Assembly (NCBI GenBank): GCA_035578905.1
Contig: JAQJVL010000175.1
Span: 124,001 to 188,000, forward strand
Source of the DNA: Stictocephala bisonia
Lineage: Eukaryota > Arthropoda > Insecta > Hemiptera > Membracidae
DNA length: 64,000 bases
Direction: 5' to 3'
Position numbers and translations under genes: made by a program. The notes beneath the pieces are model-generated. The model had not been told where the DNA came from. It saw nothing but the letters and a program-made list of their open reading frames with translations, and did no database searches. How positions within the stretch are numbered: position 1 is the stretch's first letter; each line of letters begins with the position of its first letter. Shown here piece by piece: positions 1-10,397 of this stretch.

Positions 1-381
1 TAATAAATTCATCATTTATATCTGGAATTTTTCCAGATAAATTAAAGATCACAAAATTAAAACCACTCTTTAAAAAAGGCAATAATTCTGAAGTGCAAAA
101 TTACCGTCCAATTGCGTTACTTTCATCCATATCAAAAATATTTGAAAAGGCTATGTACAGTCGATTAGTTAGTTATCTGGAAACAAATAATCTTTTAGAG
201 AGCTGTCAGCATGGTTTCCGAAATGGTAAATCAGTTTTGTCGGCAGCTTCAGAATTCATTGAATCAATTATTGACAGTATGGACAACAAATAAAAAGTAG
301 TTGGTATATTTATGGATATAACTAAAGCCTTTGACTCTTTAAATCATGACATGCTTTTATCAAGATTATTTGACCTTGGTA
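1..381 (+). pseudogene. LINE reverse transcriptase, 5' fragment (interrupted by Tigger)
   Basis: Part of a non-LTR retrotransposon that enters from the left edge. Translation gives the RT fingers/palm: NYRPIALLSSISKIFEK, then QHGFRNGKS, then the catalytic block FMDITKAFDSLNHDML around 310-350. One in-frame TAA at 291-293 breaks the frame. At 380-381 the coding sequence is cut by a Tigger transposon and resumes at 2580 in the same frame. The YRPI and AFD motifs place it in the Jockey/CR1-type RT group; the clade is not certain. The tail is in the second fragment. Confidence 0.9.
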
Positions 382-2577
382 CAGTTGACTCTTGATAATC
401 CGACAGTCATGGGACCAGTAGGGTGTCGGATTACCAAAAACGTCGGATTACCAAATATACCTCCCATCATGACTGAATTCGATGTTTAAACTTAAAACAA
501 TAACAAATACGATAGTTTTAAGCAATAGGTATGTACAGTACTGTATTAAAAAACCTATTTCATACGGTTTGTGAATATTTATGTGCATAAAATAAATACG
601 TACTGTATTGACCAAAGGTCTAGGTTAAAAATAAAGTACAGTAATTAATGCGGATAATTTTAAAGAATTGACAAACTGTATTTACTACATTAAAAGTACA
701 GGATTGTATGTATTATAGCAAAGTTTGTACTGTACTTCCACACATATGAACAGATTGCAAAACAATAAATAAACTAAACATGAAAAAAATCTGTCATTTT
801 CTTCTGCTTTCATTTTCTTCTGCTGGTACGCAAACCTTCGTTAATCGACACATCCATCAATTGTGTCGTTTTGTGTTATGATTTCTTGCAGAATCTCTTC
901 ATCTGTTTGTTCTGCACCCAGGTTATCGTCTAACACCCATCTTATTAGTTCTTCCGATAATTCTTGTTGGACGTTAGTTTGATTACAAAGTAAAATGGTT
1001 TCTTCCACTACACGATTGTTATCTTGGGTGTTGTCGTCATCTTCCCGTTGGTTTTCATCATCTTTATTTTGGAGGAGGGGGTTATGTGGCCAAACATTTT
1101 TCCAGGATTTTATAAGTGTTGATGGCTGGACTTGTTGCCACGCAAAAGCTGCATTAAGAATAGCGTCCTTAATGTCAAACTTTTTCAACAGTGTTGTAAT
1201 GTCTGCATCTGGTTGGCAAACAATATCCATAAGTAGGCGTTTTTTGTAATGCGCCTTAAGAGTTTTGATAACATTCTGATCCATTGGCTGAATCAGAGCA
1301 GTTGTATTTTTCGGTAAATACATGACCTCTATGTATCCATCAGCTGTTTTTGCTTTTAATTCTTCTGATTTTGGATGCCCAGGAGCATTATCTAATAATA
1401 AAAGAGCCTTTAATGGCAGATTATTAGCCTTTAAATGCTGTTTTACTTCTTTGACAAAATGATTATTATACCAGTCTAGGAAGATTTCTTGGGTCACACC
1501 CACGCTCGACTTTGGTTCATATAAACCACTGGAAGAGTTTCAAGATTGGTGTTTTTAAACGCCCTAGGTTTCTTACTTTTACCTACAGCTAACAGTTTTA
1601 ACTTATGACTCCCGGCACCATTTGAACACACCATCAAAGTGATCCTTTCTTTTAAAAGTTTCCTGCCGGCAATATTCTGTTCATCCCTTGTTACAAACGT
1701 TTTGGTTGGAAGTTGCCGCCAATTAAGGCCGGTTTCATCGGCATTGTAAACTTGTTCGGCAGTTAGGCCCAATTCAGTAATTTTTGTGTCTAGGCGCGTG
1801 ATGAAGTTGTCAATATCTGTCTCATCGGCAGACAGTTTCTCTCCGCTCATCTGCAAAAACCGAATACCATGCCGTTTTTTAAAATTTTCAAACCAGCCAT
1901 CGCTTGCTCGAAAATCGTCTTTATTAGTTATTTCACGATAAAAGAACTTTGCTTTTTCTTTTAAAATATCCCCAGAAATTGGGGCATTTCTGTTTCTTTC
2001 TTGTCGAAACCACGCATGAAGAGCTTCTTCAACTTGAGGAAATTCACTCATTTTAAATGTTTTTCTGTTTGAATTATCCTCGGCAGATTTTATAAAGTTT
2101 TCAATTTTTTCCCGATTTTTTACAATGTCATAAACTGTAGGCCGGCCTATGCTAAACACTTGAGAAATTACCGTAGGGGTTTCGCCACGGTCATATCTCT
2201 TAATGATGTCCCACTTTTCTGAAATTGATAATGTTTTATGCTTACGTTTGGTTCCACTTGTGCTCGCCATCATATGCCACACCAAATATACTGTACAGAA
2301 CTCTTAACTACAGTATTTACACTTACATACAGTTACTTTGCACTTACATATACTTAAATACAATTACAGTTACATATTTACAATTACAATGCCACAGTAC
2401 ACAAAAACTGTTCAAATTTCACACACTAAATAAAAAGGAAGAAGCACTTGTACTGCACTATGCTACACGGAAATACCGATGCGTCAATCCTGTTGAGACA
2501 TGAAACGAAGGTTGTTGACCGCGTCGGACTACCGAGCGTGTCGGACTGTTAAGTGTCGGACTACCGCGAGTCAACTG
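382..2577 (-). mobile_element. pogo/Tigger-type DNA transposon A, complete with TIRs
   Basis: Terminal inverted repeats start CAGTTGACTC at 382 and end GAGTCAACTG at 2577. The subterminal sequence is also inverted (TAATCCGAC near 397-405, GTCGGACTA near 2554-2562). A TA target-site duplication sits at 380-381 and 2578-2579. Removing the element and one TA restores the LINE reading frame exactly. It carries a minus-strand transposase gene with one frame break. About 450 bp of AT-rich sequence without a gene lies between the left TIR and the transposase stop, and about 270 bp on the other side. Confidence 0.93.
841..2285 (-). pseudogene. Tigger/jerky-like transposase with one frameshift
   Basis: DDE transposase of the pogo/Tigger group (CENP-B-like DNA-binding region plus DDE_1 catalytic domain). 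The first part (2285 to 1494) holds a psq-type helix-turn-helix (ISEKWDIIKRYDRGETPTV), a second CENP-B/Tc5-type HTH, and the first catalytic Asp in YNADETGLNW. The second part (1503 to 841) has the second Asp in LLLLDNAPGHP and the third in LIQPMDQNVIK. The two parts overlap out of frame near 1494-1503, where TGGGTGTGACC looks like a 2-bp GT duplication that creates a TGA. The product would otherwise be about 480 residues, so this copy has only recently lost function. Confidence 0.9.
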
Positions 2578-3828
2578 TATTCGTAAACAAGAATTTACTT
2601 GGTTAAAAACATATCTTAGTAACAGAAAGCAATATGTTGAAATTGATTATATGAATAATAAAAACATGAAAATATTATATCAATCAAAGTTCAGAACTGT
2701 AAAATATGGAGTACCACAGGGATCTATTTTAGGCCCTCTATTATTTATTTGCTATATGGGAAATTTACCGGAACTGATGAATGGTAGCCAACTTATATTT
2801 TACGCTGATGACGCTAATCTTAAAATATCTGCTTCCTCTAAAACTGAATTAGAGTTTGCATGTGAGGTGGATTTGAATAAATTAGTAAATTATTTTAATG
2901 AAAAGCATTTGTTGTTAAATCCTAATAAAACAAATTTTATTACTTTTAAAACTTATCAAACAAAAGATCCGATTAACCCAACAATAAAAATTAATGAAAC
3001 ACCGATAACGGAGGTTGATTGCATAAGGTTTTTAGGATTGGAAATAGATAAATTCCTATCCTGGAATATTCATAGTAATAAAGTTGCATCAATGATATCA
3101 TCTGGAATATTTGCGCTATCTAGATTAAAACATTTTTTAAACTCAAACACTTTAAAAACAATATATTTCGCCTACATTCATTCAATTATATCTTTTGGTA
3201 TATATCTCTATGGGGCCACATCTACCGACAATCTAAATTCAATTTTAAAATTACAGAAAAAGGCCATTCGAATAATTCTGAACCTTGGAAAAACAACCTC
3301 AGTCAAAGAACATTTTATATCATTAAATTTAATGACTGTCTATGGGCTTTATATTTACGAAACTATTCTATCGGTAAAAAAAAATTGGGATAATTTACAA
3401 TTAGTTGGAGATAACCATGATTATAGCACTAGAGGCAGGGGAGAAATAGCACTAAATCATCACAGGCTACAACTATTTTGCAAGAAACCAAAATACGTAG
3501 GATCAAAATTTTACAACAAACTTCCAAAAGATATTACATCAGCTGCCAGCTACTCAGAATTTAAAAATAAACTAAAGACCTTTCTCATCAATAAAGCACT
3601 ATACTCACTGGATGAATTTTAATTAAATATCTCTTGAAATGTCTGTGGTAGTAATTATACCGGTATGTATTTTTAAGTACGGACCGATGTATGTTCAATA
3701 TTTTTATTGTTGTTTTCTGTCATGTTGTCTTCATTCCTAAGTTAAGGTTTTACAAACAACATTTTGTATTGACACCATTCTTCTATATTGATTGTATATG
3801 AATGAATAAAGAAATTTTGAATTTGAAT
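2578..3828 (+). pseudogene. LINE reverse transcriptase, 3' fragment and tail
   Basis: Continuation of the LINE from 1-381 after the Tigger insertion. It starts with IRKQEFTWLKTYLSNRKQ and is then open to a stop at 3622. It contains GVPQGSILGPLLF (RT block 4), FYADDANLKI (catalytic YADD), the thumb region and the usual C-terminal segment ending YSLDEF. The 3' UTR ends in AATAAAGAAATTTTGAATTTGAAT, a short (GAATTT) tail like that of the LINE at 33898-40230. It joins a hAT-like repeat at 3829. The open frame after 2651 is uninterrupted over about 320 codons, so the element is young. Confidence 0.9.
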
Positions 3829-4866
3829 CGTATCATATCATATAAAATATCGTGATGGCGTTCAAGTATCGTGCGACGTAACAATATTTATTTATTTTCA
3901 ATTGAATAAAAAATAAGTAGATATATCCCCGTAGGGAATGTCGATTAATAATTTGTTTGTGAACACTTTAGATCGCCAAATGTGCATGTAAGATTTGCAG
4001 GGATACGATATTTTCTTCTGTCAAAATGTCGATCGGTTTCCTGACTAGGTTAGAAAGTAACACAGATGGAGTGTAAAATGTATTACAATACGATAATTTT
4101 GATTTGTAAACTCAGTGAACAGTTCCCTGATCATAATTGTTACTACTACGTCGATATTAAATGCAAAACAATTCAATCCAAATCTCTTCTGATAATAAAA
4201 AGGACGGATTTAGCAATACGGAACATAATTTTTATTGAACCGAAACTTTATAATATTGTGTTCATTTAATAAATTTATAATTTAGCTGCACAAATCTTGT
4301 TTGTATCACCAGTTGCCAGTTGGCATATAGCTGATATTTCAGATTGCATCTCTTCTGGCTAGGCATACATTTGCCGATTACGTATACCGTTGTCACTCCA
4401 ATACGTCAGAAATTCCTCGTGATGAAAAGATTATCTTTTTATGTATCAAAGTAGTTTCGAGTTGCACACATTCATTACCAATCATAATTTATTAAAAATA
4501 ATTGATCGTAAACAACTTTTAAATTTATATTTAGGTGCACAATTATTAAATTATTACTATCGATCCATTAAACTACCGGTATTTTGGCATCTAGATTTAC
4601 AAATTTGATTATAATTCACAGCTTATTTCCGGTTAGTTATAACCACGTTATTTCTGAATAAAATAACTACAGATCCACTTTTTATGGTGTATACAAAATC
4701 AATTTTTTGCTGAAAAGAGACAATTTTGAAAGCAATCGACTGTATTTGGCGATGACGCCTGAATCGTAGAATCACTTGATCCAGCTTTTGCCCAAAAGCT
4801 TCGCTACCGTGATCGGAACTACCAGATAAACCAGATCGACTGTCTGTGTGATTAGTTGACAATCAC
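3829..4866. repeat. hAT-like interspersed repeat, copy C
   Basis: Collinear with 40914-42090: both begin CGTATCATATCATATAAAAT and share blocks such as CTGACTAGGTTAGA (near 4040 and 41140) and GATAATTTTGATTTGTAAACTCA. A minus-strand reading frame near 4623-4862 has a counterpart near 41869-42078; the shared peptide is FRRHRQ-Q-AF-I. It is not long enough to name a protein. The LINE to the left was inserted into this repeat, so the repeat's left part lies outside the window. The hAT assignment is inferred from the GGGTGTGCGA end of copy B. Confidence 0.6.
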
Positions 4867-5428
4867 AGAGAAGAAATAGAGGTTGCTTTCTTATGACTAC
4901 AGCGGCAGTTATTTATAGAATTAAAACAAATGCACATCTCTACAATAGTCAATACATGTGCAGTAATAATTACTAAGTTTATCCGTGAGGATTTGGGGGG
5001 GGGGGGAATAAGGAAGGGACTGCCAAGATGGCTCTGTGTGCAACTTCAGTTCCTAGTTATAATGTAGTTCAGTTAATTAATTGAAGAATTCATCCATGTC
5101 TAGTTTTTATGATGATTTTAAATAAAATGGGCATGTAATATGTAACTACCATTCTTTTATTTCGCTTGTTACAATTTTAATTCAGTTATATCAGATGAGA
5201 TTACTTTGTTTATTAAGTGTGTAATCTGTTATTGTTTAGTCTAAACCTGTTTGATTTTTTTCTGTTTTGGATAGCAGGCATAAAATAAAAAAGATTTAAT
5301 AAAATAAGGAGTACATAAATGTGCCTTAACATTAATGGTTGAATTTCCTACTAGATCATGTACCAATAAATTATTATTACTATAAAATGATTTGGTTTAT
5401 TTGTTTCATCTACTAAGTTTAAAAATTA
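4867..5428. other. AT-rich intronic sequence, no gene seen
   Basis: No coding region or structured repeat recognised. A run of G lies near 4994-5006, followed by AT-rich sequence. From about 5440 there are short degenerate repeats of TTCCCTC/GAGGAAAT that lead into the minisatellite. Confidence 0.5.
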
Positions 5429-5582
5429 ATGTATGATAAGCTGGGAAAAATTCCCTCCGAAAATTTCTCAAAATTTGGGAGGAAATTAATTTTACTCCCG
5501 TTTCCCTCTCGAAATTTGAGAGGAAATCAATTTCCCTCTCGTTTCCCTCCCGAACCTAAAAATCTCCTCTCGTCCATCCCTA

Positions 5583-5816
5583 GTATTAACCCACCCACCC
5601 ATCCATACACGTACATTGGTATTGACCAACAAGCCCACCCATACTCGTACAGTGGTATTACCCAACACGCCCATCCATACACGTACAGTGGTATTAACCC
5701 ACCCACCCATCCATACACATACAGTGGTATTAACCCACCCGCCCACCCATACTCGTACACTGGAATTAACCCACCCATACACGTTCAGTGGTATTACCCA
5801 ACACGCCCACCCATAC
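5583..5816 (+). repeat. 36-bp minisatellite (about 6.5 units)
   Basis: Tandem units of about 36 bp built on TATTAACCCACCCACCCATC / CATACACGTACAGTGG, with variant units starting TATTGACC and TATTACCC and one shortened 28-bp unit near the end. As 36 is a multiple of three, each reading frame encodes a 12-residue repeat (for example NPPTHPYTYSGI on +), and the tract is open in several frames. It abuts the broken left end of a piggyBac relic. There is no evidence that it is translated. Confidence 0.9.
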
Positions 5817-7496
5817 AGTATATAAAAAACAAACCCGCAAAATATGGCGTGAAATTGTTTGCAATGGTATGTTCCAAGTCTTTTTATACTCAAAATCTAG
5901 AGTTATGCTGGAAAACAACCAGAGGGACCATACAAAGTGGACAACTCAGGAAAAGCTATAGTAGAACGCATCATAGAGCCTATATCAGGCAGCAGGAGGA
6001 ACGTGACAGTGGATAATTGGTTTTGTTCCATCCCTCTTTGCAATTCATTACTAACTAATCATCACTTAACATTAGTTGGGACACTAAAAAAAAAACAAAA
6101 GTGAGCTTTCTCCAATTTTCGTTGACAAAACACGTAGGCAACCTGGAGACACCATCTTTGGCTTCAATAAGGACATCACGTTAGTGTCATATGCAGCAAA
6201 AAAAAAAAAAAAAAAAACAAAAAACAAAAAACAAAAACTTATCTTCTATGCATAATGATGCTGCAGTCGACAGAGATGAAGAATCGCCAACATTTGGAAA
6301 GTCGGAAATTATTCTCTTCTATAATTGCAGTAAAGGGGTGTTGACAACGTAGATAAATATGTGTCAAACTACACTGTTGCTCGGACAACCAACCGGTAGT
6401 CAATGGTTATATTTTACTGCCTACCAAATATTGGAGAACTCAATAGTTTTATTGTGTTCAAGGAAAACACTCAAACTCCAAGAATGAAGAGAAGATTATT
6501 CATTCGTGATTTAGCAAAAGAACTTTGCAAAGAGTACATGACATCGAGAGTTGCAATTCCGAGTACGCCAACGAACATAAAAAAAGACTTTGTCAGATAT
6601 TGGACTTGGAAGATGTACCTGCTCAAGCTGCACTTGCTGATGAAATTACCTCCGGGAGATGCCGGATTTGTGATTGGAAGAAAAATTACACATCGTCTTT
6701 CAAAAACAAGATGTGTTGCCTGCAGACATTTTATTTGCCGAGAGCATACAGCACCAGTTATGTGTGTCAACTGCACCAACAATGAAGACGAGGTTATGGA
6801 CTCAGAGTAAAAAAATAACAACTACACTGTTCCAGAGTAAGAATATTTAGATTTCCTTTATTTATTTTCATTTTTATTACATGTTTTTATATATACAAAG
6901 GGAAAGCTCAAGACAAGAATGTTTATGTCAAGTAGCATATTTTAACAGTTATTATTATTTTTTTACCAATTATTATAACTGTTATATTAAAATTATTTGT
7001 ATTGAAGATTATTAATGTTCATAGGGTATTTAAAAAAAAAAATATAATTAGTATAAAATTAAACTAAAGTTCAATAATGTGAAATCTAAACATTTCAAAA
7101 AGATTTTTGTAAAATACATTTTTTATATAATTTTTCTAGTAAAATGTTAAATTTTTAATACATATAAAGCTACAACACATATTATTAATTTTTATTGACG
7201 ATTATTAGTATTTATAGGATTTAAAAAAAAAATATGTATAAAACCAAAAACATTGAAATATATATAAAATAAACATTTTAAAAGTATTTAGTTAACACAA
7301 CGTTTTTATATGATTTTTGTAATAAAATGTAAAGGTTCTAATAAAATAAGAGCTAAAGACCATTGTAATCATGTTTTTAAAATGTAATATTAAAATAAAA
7401 ATTTTATATTACTGATATAAGTGTTGTTTTTTCATACCTGGAGGTAACCTCCATGTGTGACCTCTCATTTTGTGCTAAACTATGCGACCTCTAGGG
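5817..7496 (+). mobile_element. piggyBac relic A, 5'-truncated, right TIR kept
   Basis: The C-terminal half of a piggyBac-type transposase runs from about 5826 to 6810, followed by an AT-rich 3' region. The right end is CGACCTCTAGGG (to 7496) followed by TTAA at 7497-7500, the TTAA target with a CCCTAGAG-type piggyBac end. The left end and the N-terminal half are missing; the coding homology starts abruptly beside the minisatellite, so a deletion or rearrangement removed them. 6811-7496 has no other gene. Confidence 0.85.
5826..6810 (+). pseudogene. piggyBac-like transposase, C-terminal remnant
   Basis: Recognisable piggyBac segments appear in order across shifting frames: NKPAKYGVKLFAMVCSKSFY, then GKAIVERIIEPISGSRRNVT, DNWFCSIPLCNSLL, LTLVGTL, then ITLVSYAA. 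After a low-complexity A tract (about 6199-6220) come NSFIVFKEN, RRLFIRDLAKELCKEYM and a Cys-rich tail (CRICDWKK; CVACRHFICREHTAPVMCVNC) matching the C-terminal zinc-binding domain of the family. The last part is open in one frame from 6403 to 6810. Several frameshifts and stops make it non-functional. The DNWF-S-PL block carries a family-conserved catalytic-domain Asp. Confidence 0.85.
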
Positions 7497-7500
7497 TTAA

Positions 7501-8062
7501 AATCTTGTTGATAAGTCATTTGTATTGTCTATTGTATTTAGTTCAACAATCAAAGTATAATTGTGTATCTATGTAGTTAATTGTGTTTGGAGCGAGTAAA
7601 GTATTTCTAGGGAGTAAAGTTAATATAATGATAAATTATAAGTTTATATTTTCATTAGAGATTCGTTTTTGCTAAAGAGATACATTTGTTTGCTCATACT
7701 TTGAAGTGTGCGATCCAGTGGTCAGATGTGCTTGCATCGCAAACAAGCTTTACAACCTAAATTTGTTCAACAACCATAATGACCTGTTTCTAAGGGTGCT
7801 GAAAGCAGCATATGATTCTTAGGCCAGTCATATTAGCTAAAAAATACCCCCTCTACCTGGAAATAATTCCCTAAAACGGGATACTTTGCATACTTGTAGT
7901 ACTAGTGCCCAGTAACAAAATACAAAAAATCAAGACTCGTGCGTGCTATGCTACCCTCTTTTAACCATATTTCACTAACCGTTAGAAATAATAAAATAGA
8001 TTTCAAATACATTTGAAGAATATAACGAAGTACATCTTTTTGTTGCTTGTATGTTTTTTCTT
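7501..8062. other. AT-rich intronic sequence, no gene seen
   Basis: No coding potential or repeat boundary recognised between the piggyBac TTAA and the RTE-like insertion. Confidence 0.5.
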
Positions 8063-8457
8063 CTTATTCTTTTTTTTTTTTTTAAATAAAATTTTGAGAA
8101 GAATTTTTGGACCAGTAAAAGAAGGAAATGTATGGAGGATAAGGAAAAATAGAGAGTTAAAAGAATTATATGGTGAACCAGACATTGTGGGAATAGTTAA
8201 GAGTAGGAGGTTGAGATGGCTGGGCCATATTAACCGTAGAAGTGAGAGAGAGATGGTAAAGATGGTACTCAAGAGGTACACCAGAAGGAAGGAGAACATT
8301 AGGAAGACCAAGGATGCGATGGGTTGATGAGGTGACGAAGGACCTGAGAAGAATGGGAGCAGATTTGGAGCTGGCAGAGGATAGAAGAGCTTGGAGGCAC
8401 ATGGTTGGCGAGGCCAAAAACCACCTAGGTTTCCAATGGCCACAGGAGTAAGAGTAA
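8063..8457 (+). pseudogene. RTE-like LINE, 3' end only, flanked by 14-bp TSD
   Basis: The C-terminal tail of an endonuclease/RT polyprotein: NKILRRIFGPVKEGNVWRIR, ELYGEPDIVGIVKSRRLRWL, GH, then after a frame slip GRPRMRWVDEVTKDLRRMG and WRHMVGEAKNHLGF, ending near 8450. The same family is present on the minus strand at 61969-63000. The repeat GTATGTTTTTTCTT occurs at 8049-8062 and 8458-8471 and reads as a 14-bp target-site duplication. The insertion is extremely 5'-truncated, and its 5' edge is T-rich. Confidence 0.85.
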
Positions 8458-8471
8458 GTATGTTTTTTCTT

Positions 8472-9329
8472 ATCGATATGAACTTCAATTAATGAGACCA
8501 AAACTTGGGATTTGTTAGAATTTCTGCAGTTGACATCGGAAATTAAACTGAACACATTCATTAATATTCAAGGTTTGGTTTTCAAGCAAATATACAGTTA
8601 AAATACAATACATTTATTTTTTGTATATTTTAAATATGTATATATATAAATTATTATGTATATATGTATATATATTTTGTATATTTATTATTATGTGTAT
8701 ATATATATATATATATATATAAAACACATAACTACATACAATAAAAGGATTGACACAATATATAATAACAATTTATATACAAATATACCAGCACAGTATA
8801 AAGTCGCACACAGAAGTAAACTCCGGGAATAAACATTACACGAGAGGTTGCTCACGGAACTAGCCTCCAGTCCGCCACAAAGACTAAGCACAACTAATAA
8901 ATAAAGATTGGAAGAGAGCGAAATCGGCACTTTCTAATTCCTAGAAGGATGCTCGTGAAGTACGGCAGCTGCAGACCTCAACTCCGACTACAAATAGTTT
9001 ATTTATTGAAAAACTAACTTGCCTGGAAGTAACCTCCGCGATGTGAGGCATTCTGCTAGGAAAATATGTTGGAATTCCTACCAGTTATAGATAATATAAG
9101 ATAATATGAGAATTGTAAAATAATGTTGCTAACCCTGTATTTGCAGTCAATGTCATGAGATGGAAACAGGTCCATGGTACTCCCCTTTTGGGTGCACAAT
9201 ACCTTTGATTGGAATCATTTATAGTTGGTTGTTAAAAAGAGAGTGATATCTACATATACAGCTCTTTAATTTATTTTTACAAACTACATTGGTTTCTCCT
9301 TAATTTAATTAGGCCTTACACCTTAACTA
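8472..9329. other. AT-rich sequence with TA microsatellite, no gene
   Basis: Mostly low-complexity AT, with a (TA)n/(TATG)n tract at about 8638-8720. Nothing coding recognised. A CCTGGAAGTAACCTCC motif near 9021 resembles CCTGGAGGTAACCTCC at 7438, inside the piggyBac right end. Confidence 0.5.
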
Positions 9330-10165
9330 CGAGGTGTGGTTAAAAAGAAACCGGATTAGTATTGCTATAGCCACAGAACGAATGCAATACAAATAAATTA
9401 GTTATTATATTGATAGTTCGTATGCTTAAAATAAATAGTAAAATTAACAAAGAAGATCAACTGTTTTCATTTTAGAATAATATAGCTTTATAATCAACGG
9501 GATGATGATATAGTATGGATATTAGTAGATATTTAAAGTCAAGGCTGAATATTGTACGGCTGGTCACGTGACTCCCCCTCCACCCACTATTTGAGTTTCG
9601 TTTCATCCGCACTCATTCCGCCTGTAGCGTCAGTTGTCAGCATATAACCTTTTGTTTCTGCATGGGAAAAATGTTTCTTGTCAAGAAAGAACAGCATGTA
9701 AACATTACATTTTTTTACAAAGTTGGAAAGTCTGCAAGTGAAACAATTTTAATGTTACAAGTGTACGGTGATTATTGTTTGTCACGAACTCAAGTGTTTG
9801 AGTGGTTCAAACGATTTAAAGATGGTCGTGAAGACACAAGTGATGACGCACACACTGGCAGAACATCGTCATCAAAAACCGATGCTAACTTTTAGAAAAT
9901 CAGTAATCTTGTTCGACAAGATTGCCGTTTAACTATCAGAACAATGTCTGAGTTAACAGGAATTGACAAAGAAAGTGTTAGGCAGATTCTTCATGAAAGT
10001 TTTAACATGAGCAAAGTGTATTCGAAAATGGTTCCAATGTGTCTCACTCCTGAACAGAAGAATGCTGAAGAGTGATTAGTTTAGATATTCTAGAAAACAT
10101 TGAAAGTGATCCTACCTTCTTAGGAAAAGTCATTTACTTGTGATGAATCTTGGTTTTTTTACCTA
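9330..10165 (+). mobile_element. mariner relic, right half deleted
   Basis: The left end reads CGAGGTGTGGTTAAAAAGAA, typical of mariner TIRs, with TA at 9328-9329. A transposase start at 9662 gives the mariner N-terminal HTH region (VFEWFKRFKDGREDTSDDAH) to a stop at 9893. Homology continues through DCRLTIRTMSELTGIDKESV and ends at TCDESWF near 10150, the first catalytic Asp block, with several stops. No right TIR is found, so the catalytic half was deleted. The next 220 bp are AT-rich. Confidence 0.85.
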
Positions 10166-10397
10166 ATGCAATAAAATAGCGTTAAAAATTATAAATATAA
10201 TTTTAAATATAAATTTATATATTTTTATGTTCCTCTATGTTTAAACTTTAAAAAAAATTACTTCACATTTCATTAAAATTATTATTTTTTTTTTTTTTAC
10301 ATAATTATGTGTTACTTTTAAATAGGGTAAAATGATTTCCGTGTACGAAGGGTTAATGATGTTATATATTCTTCTAACTTTGTGTTACCTATTTAAA

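Noticed and set aside
841..2285. Domesticated Tigger-derived host gene
   Set aside because: It has its own TIRs and TA duplication inside a LINE and is frameshifted; this is a plain transposon.
5429..6016. A 195-residue Pro/Tyr/His-repeat protein
   Set aside because: The open frame is a minisatellite run into piggyBac relic sequence; overlapping open frames exist on the other strand too, as expected for a 36-bp repeat.
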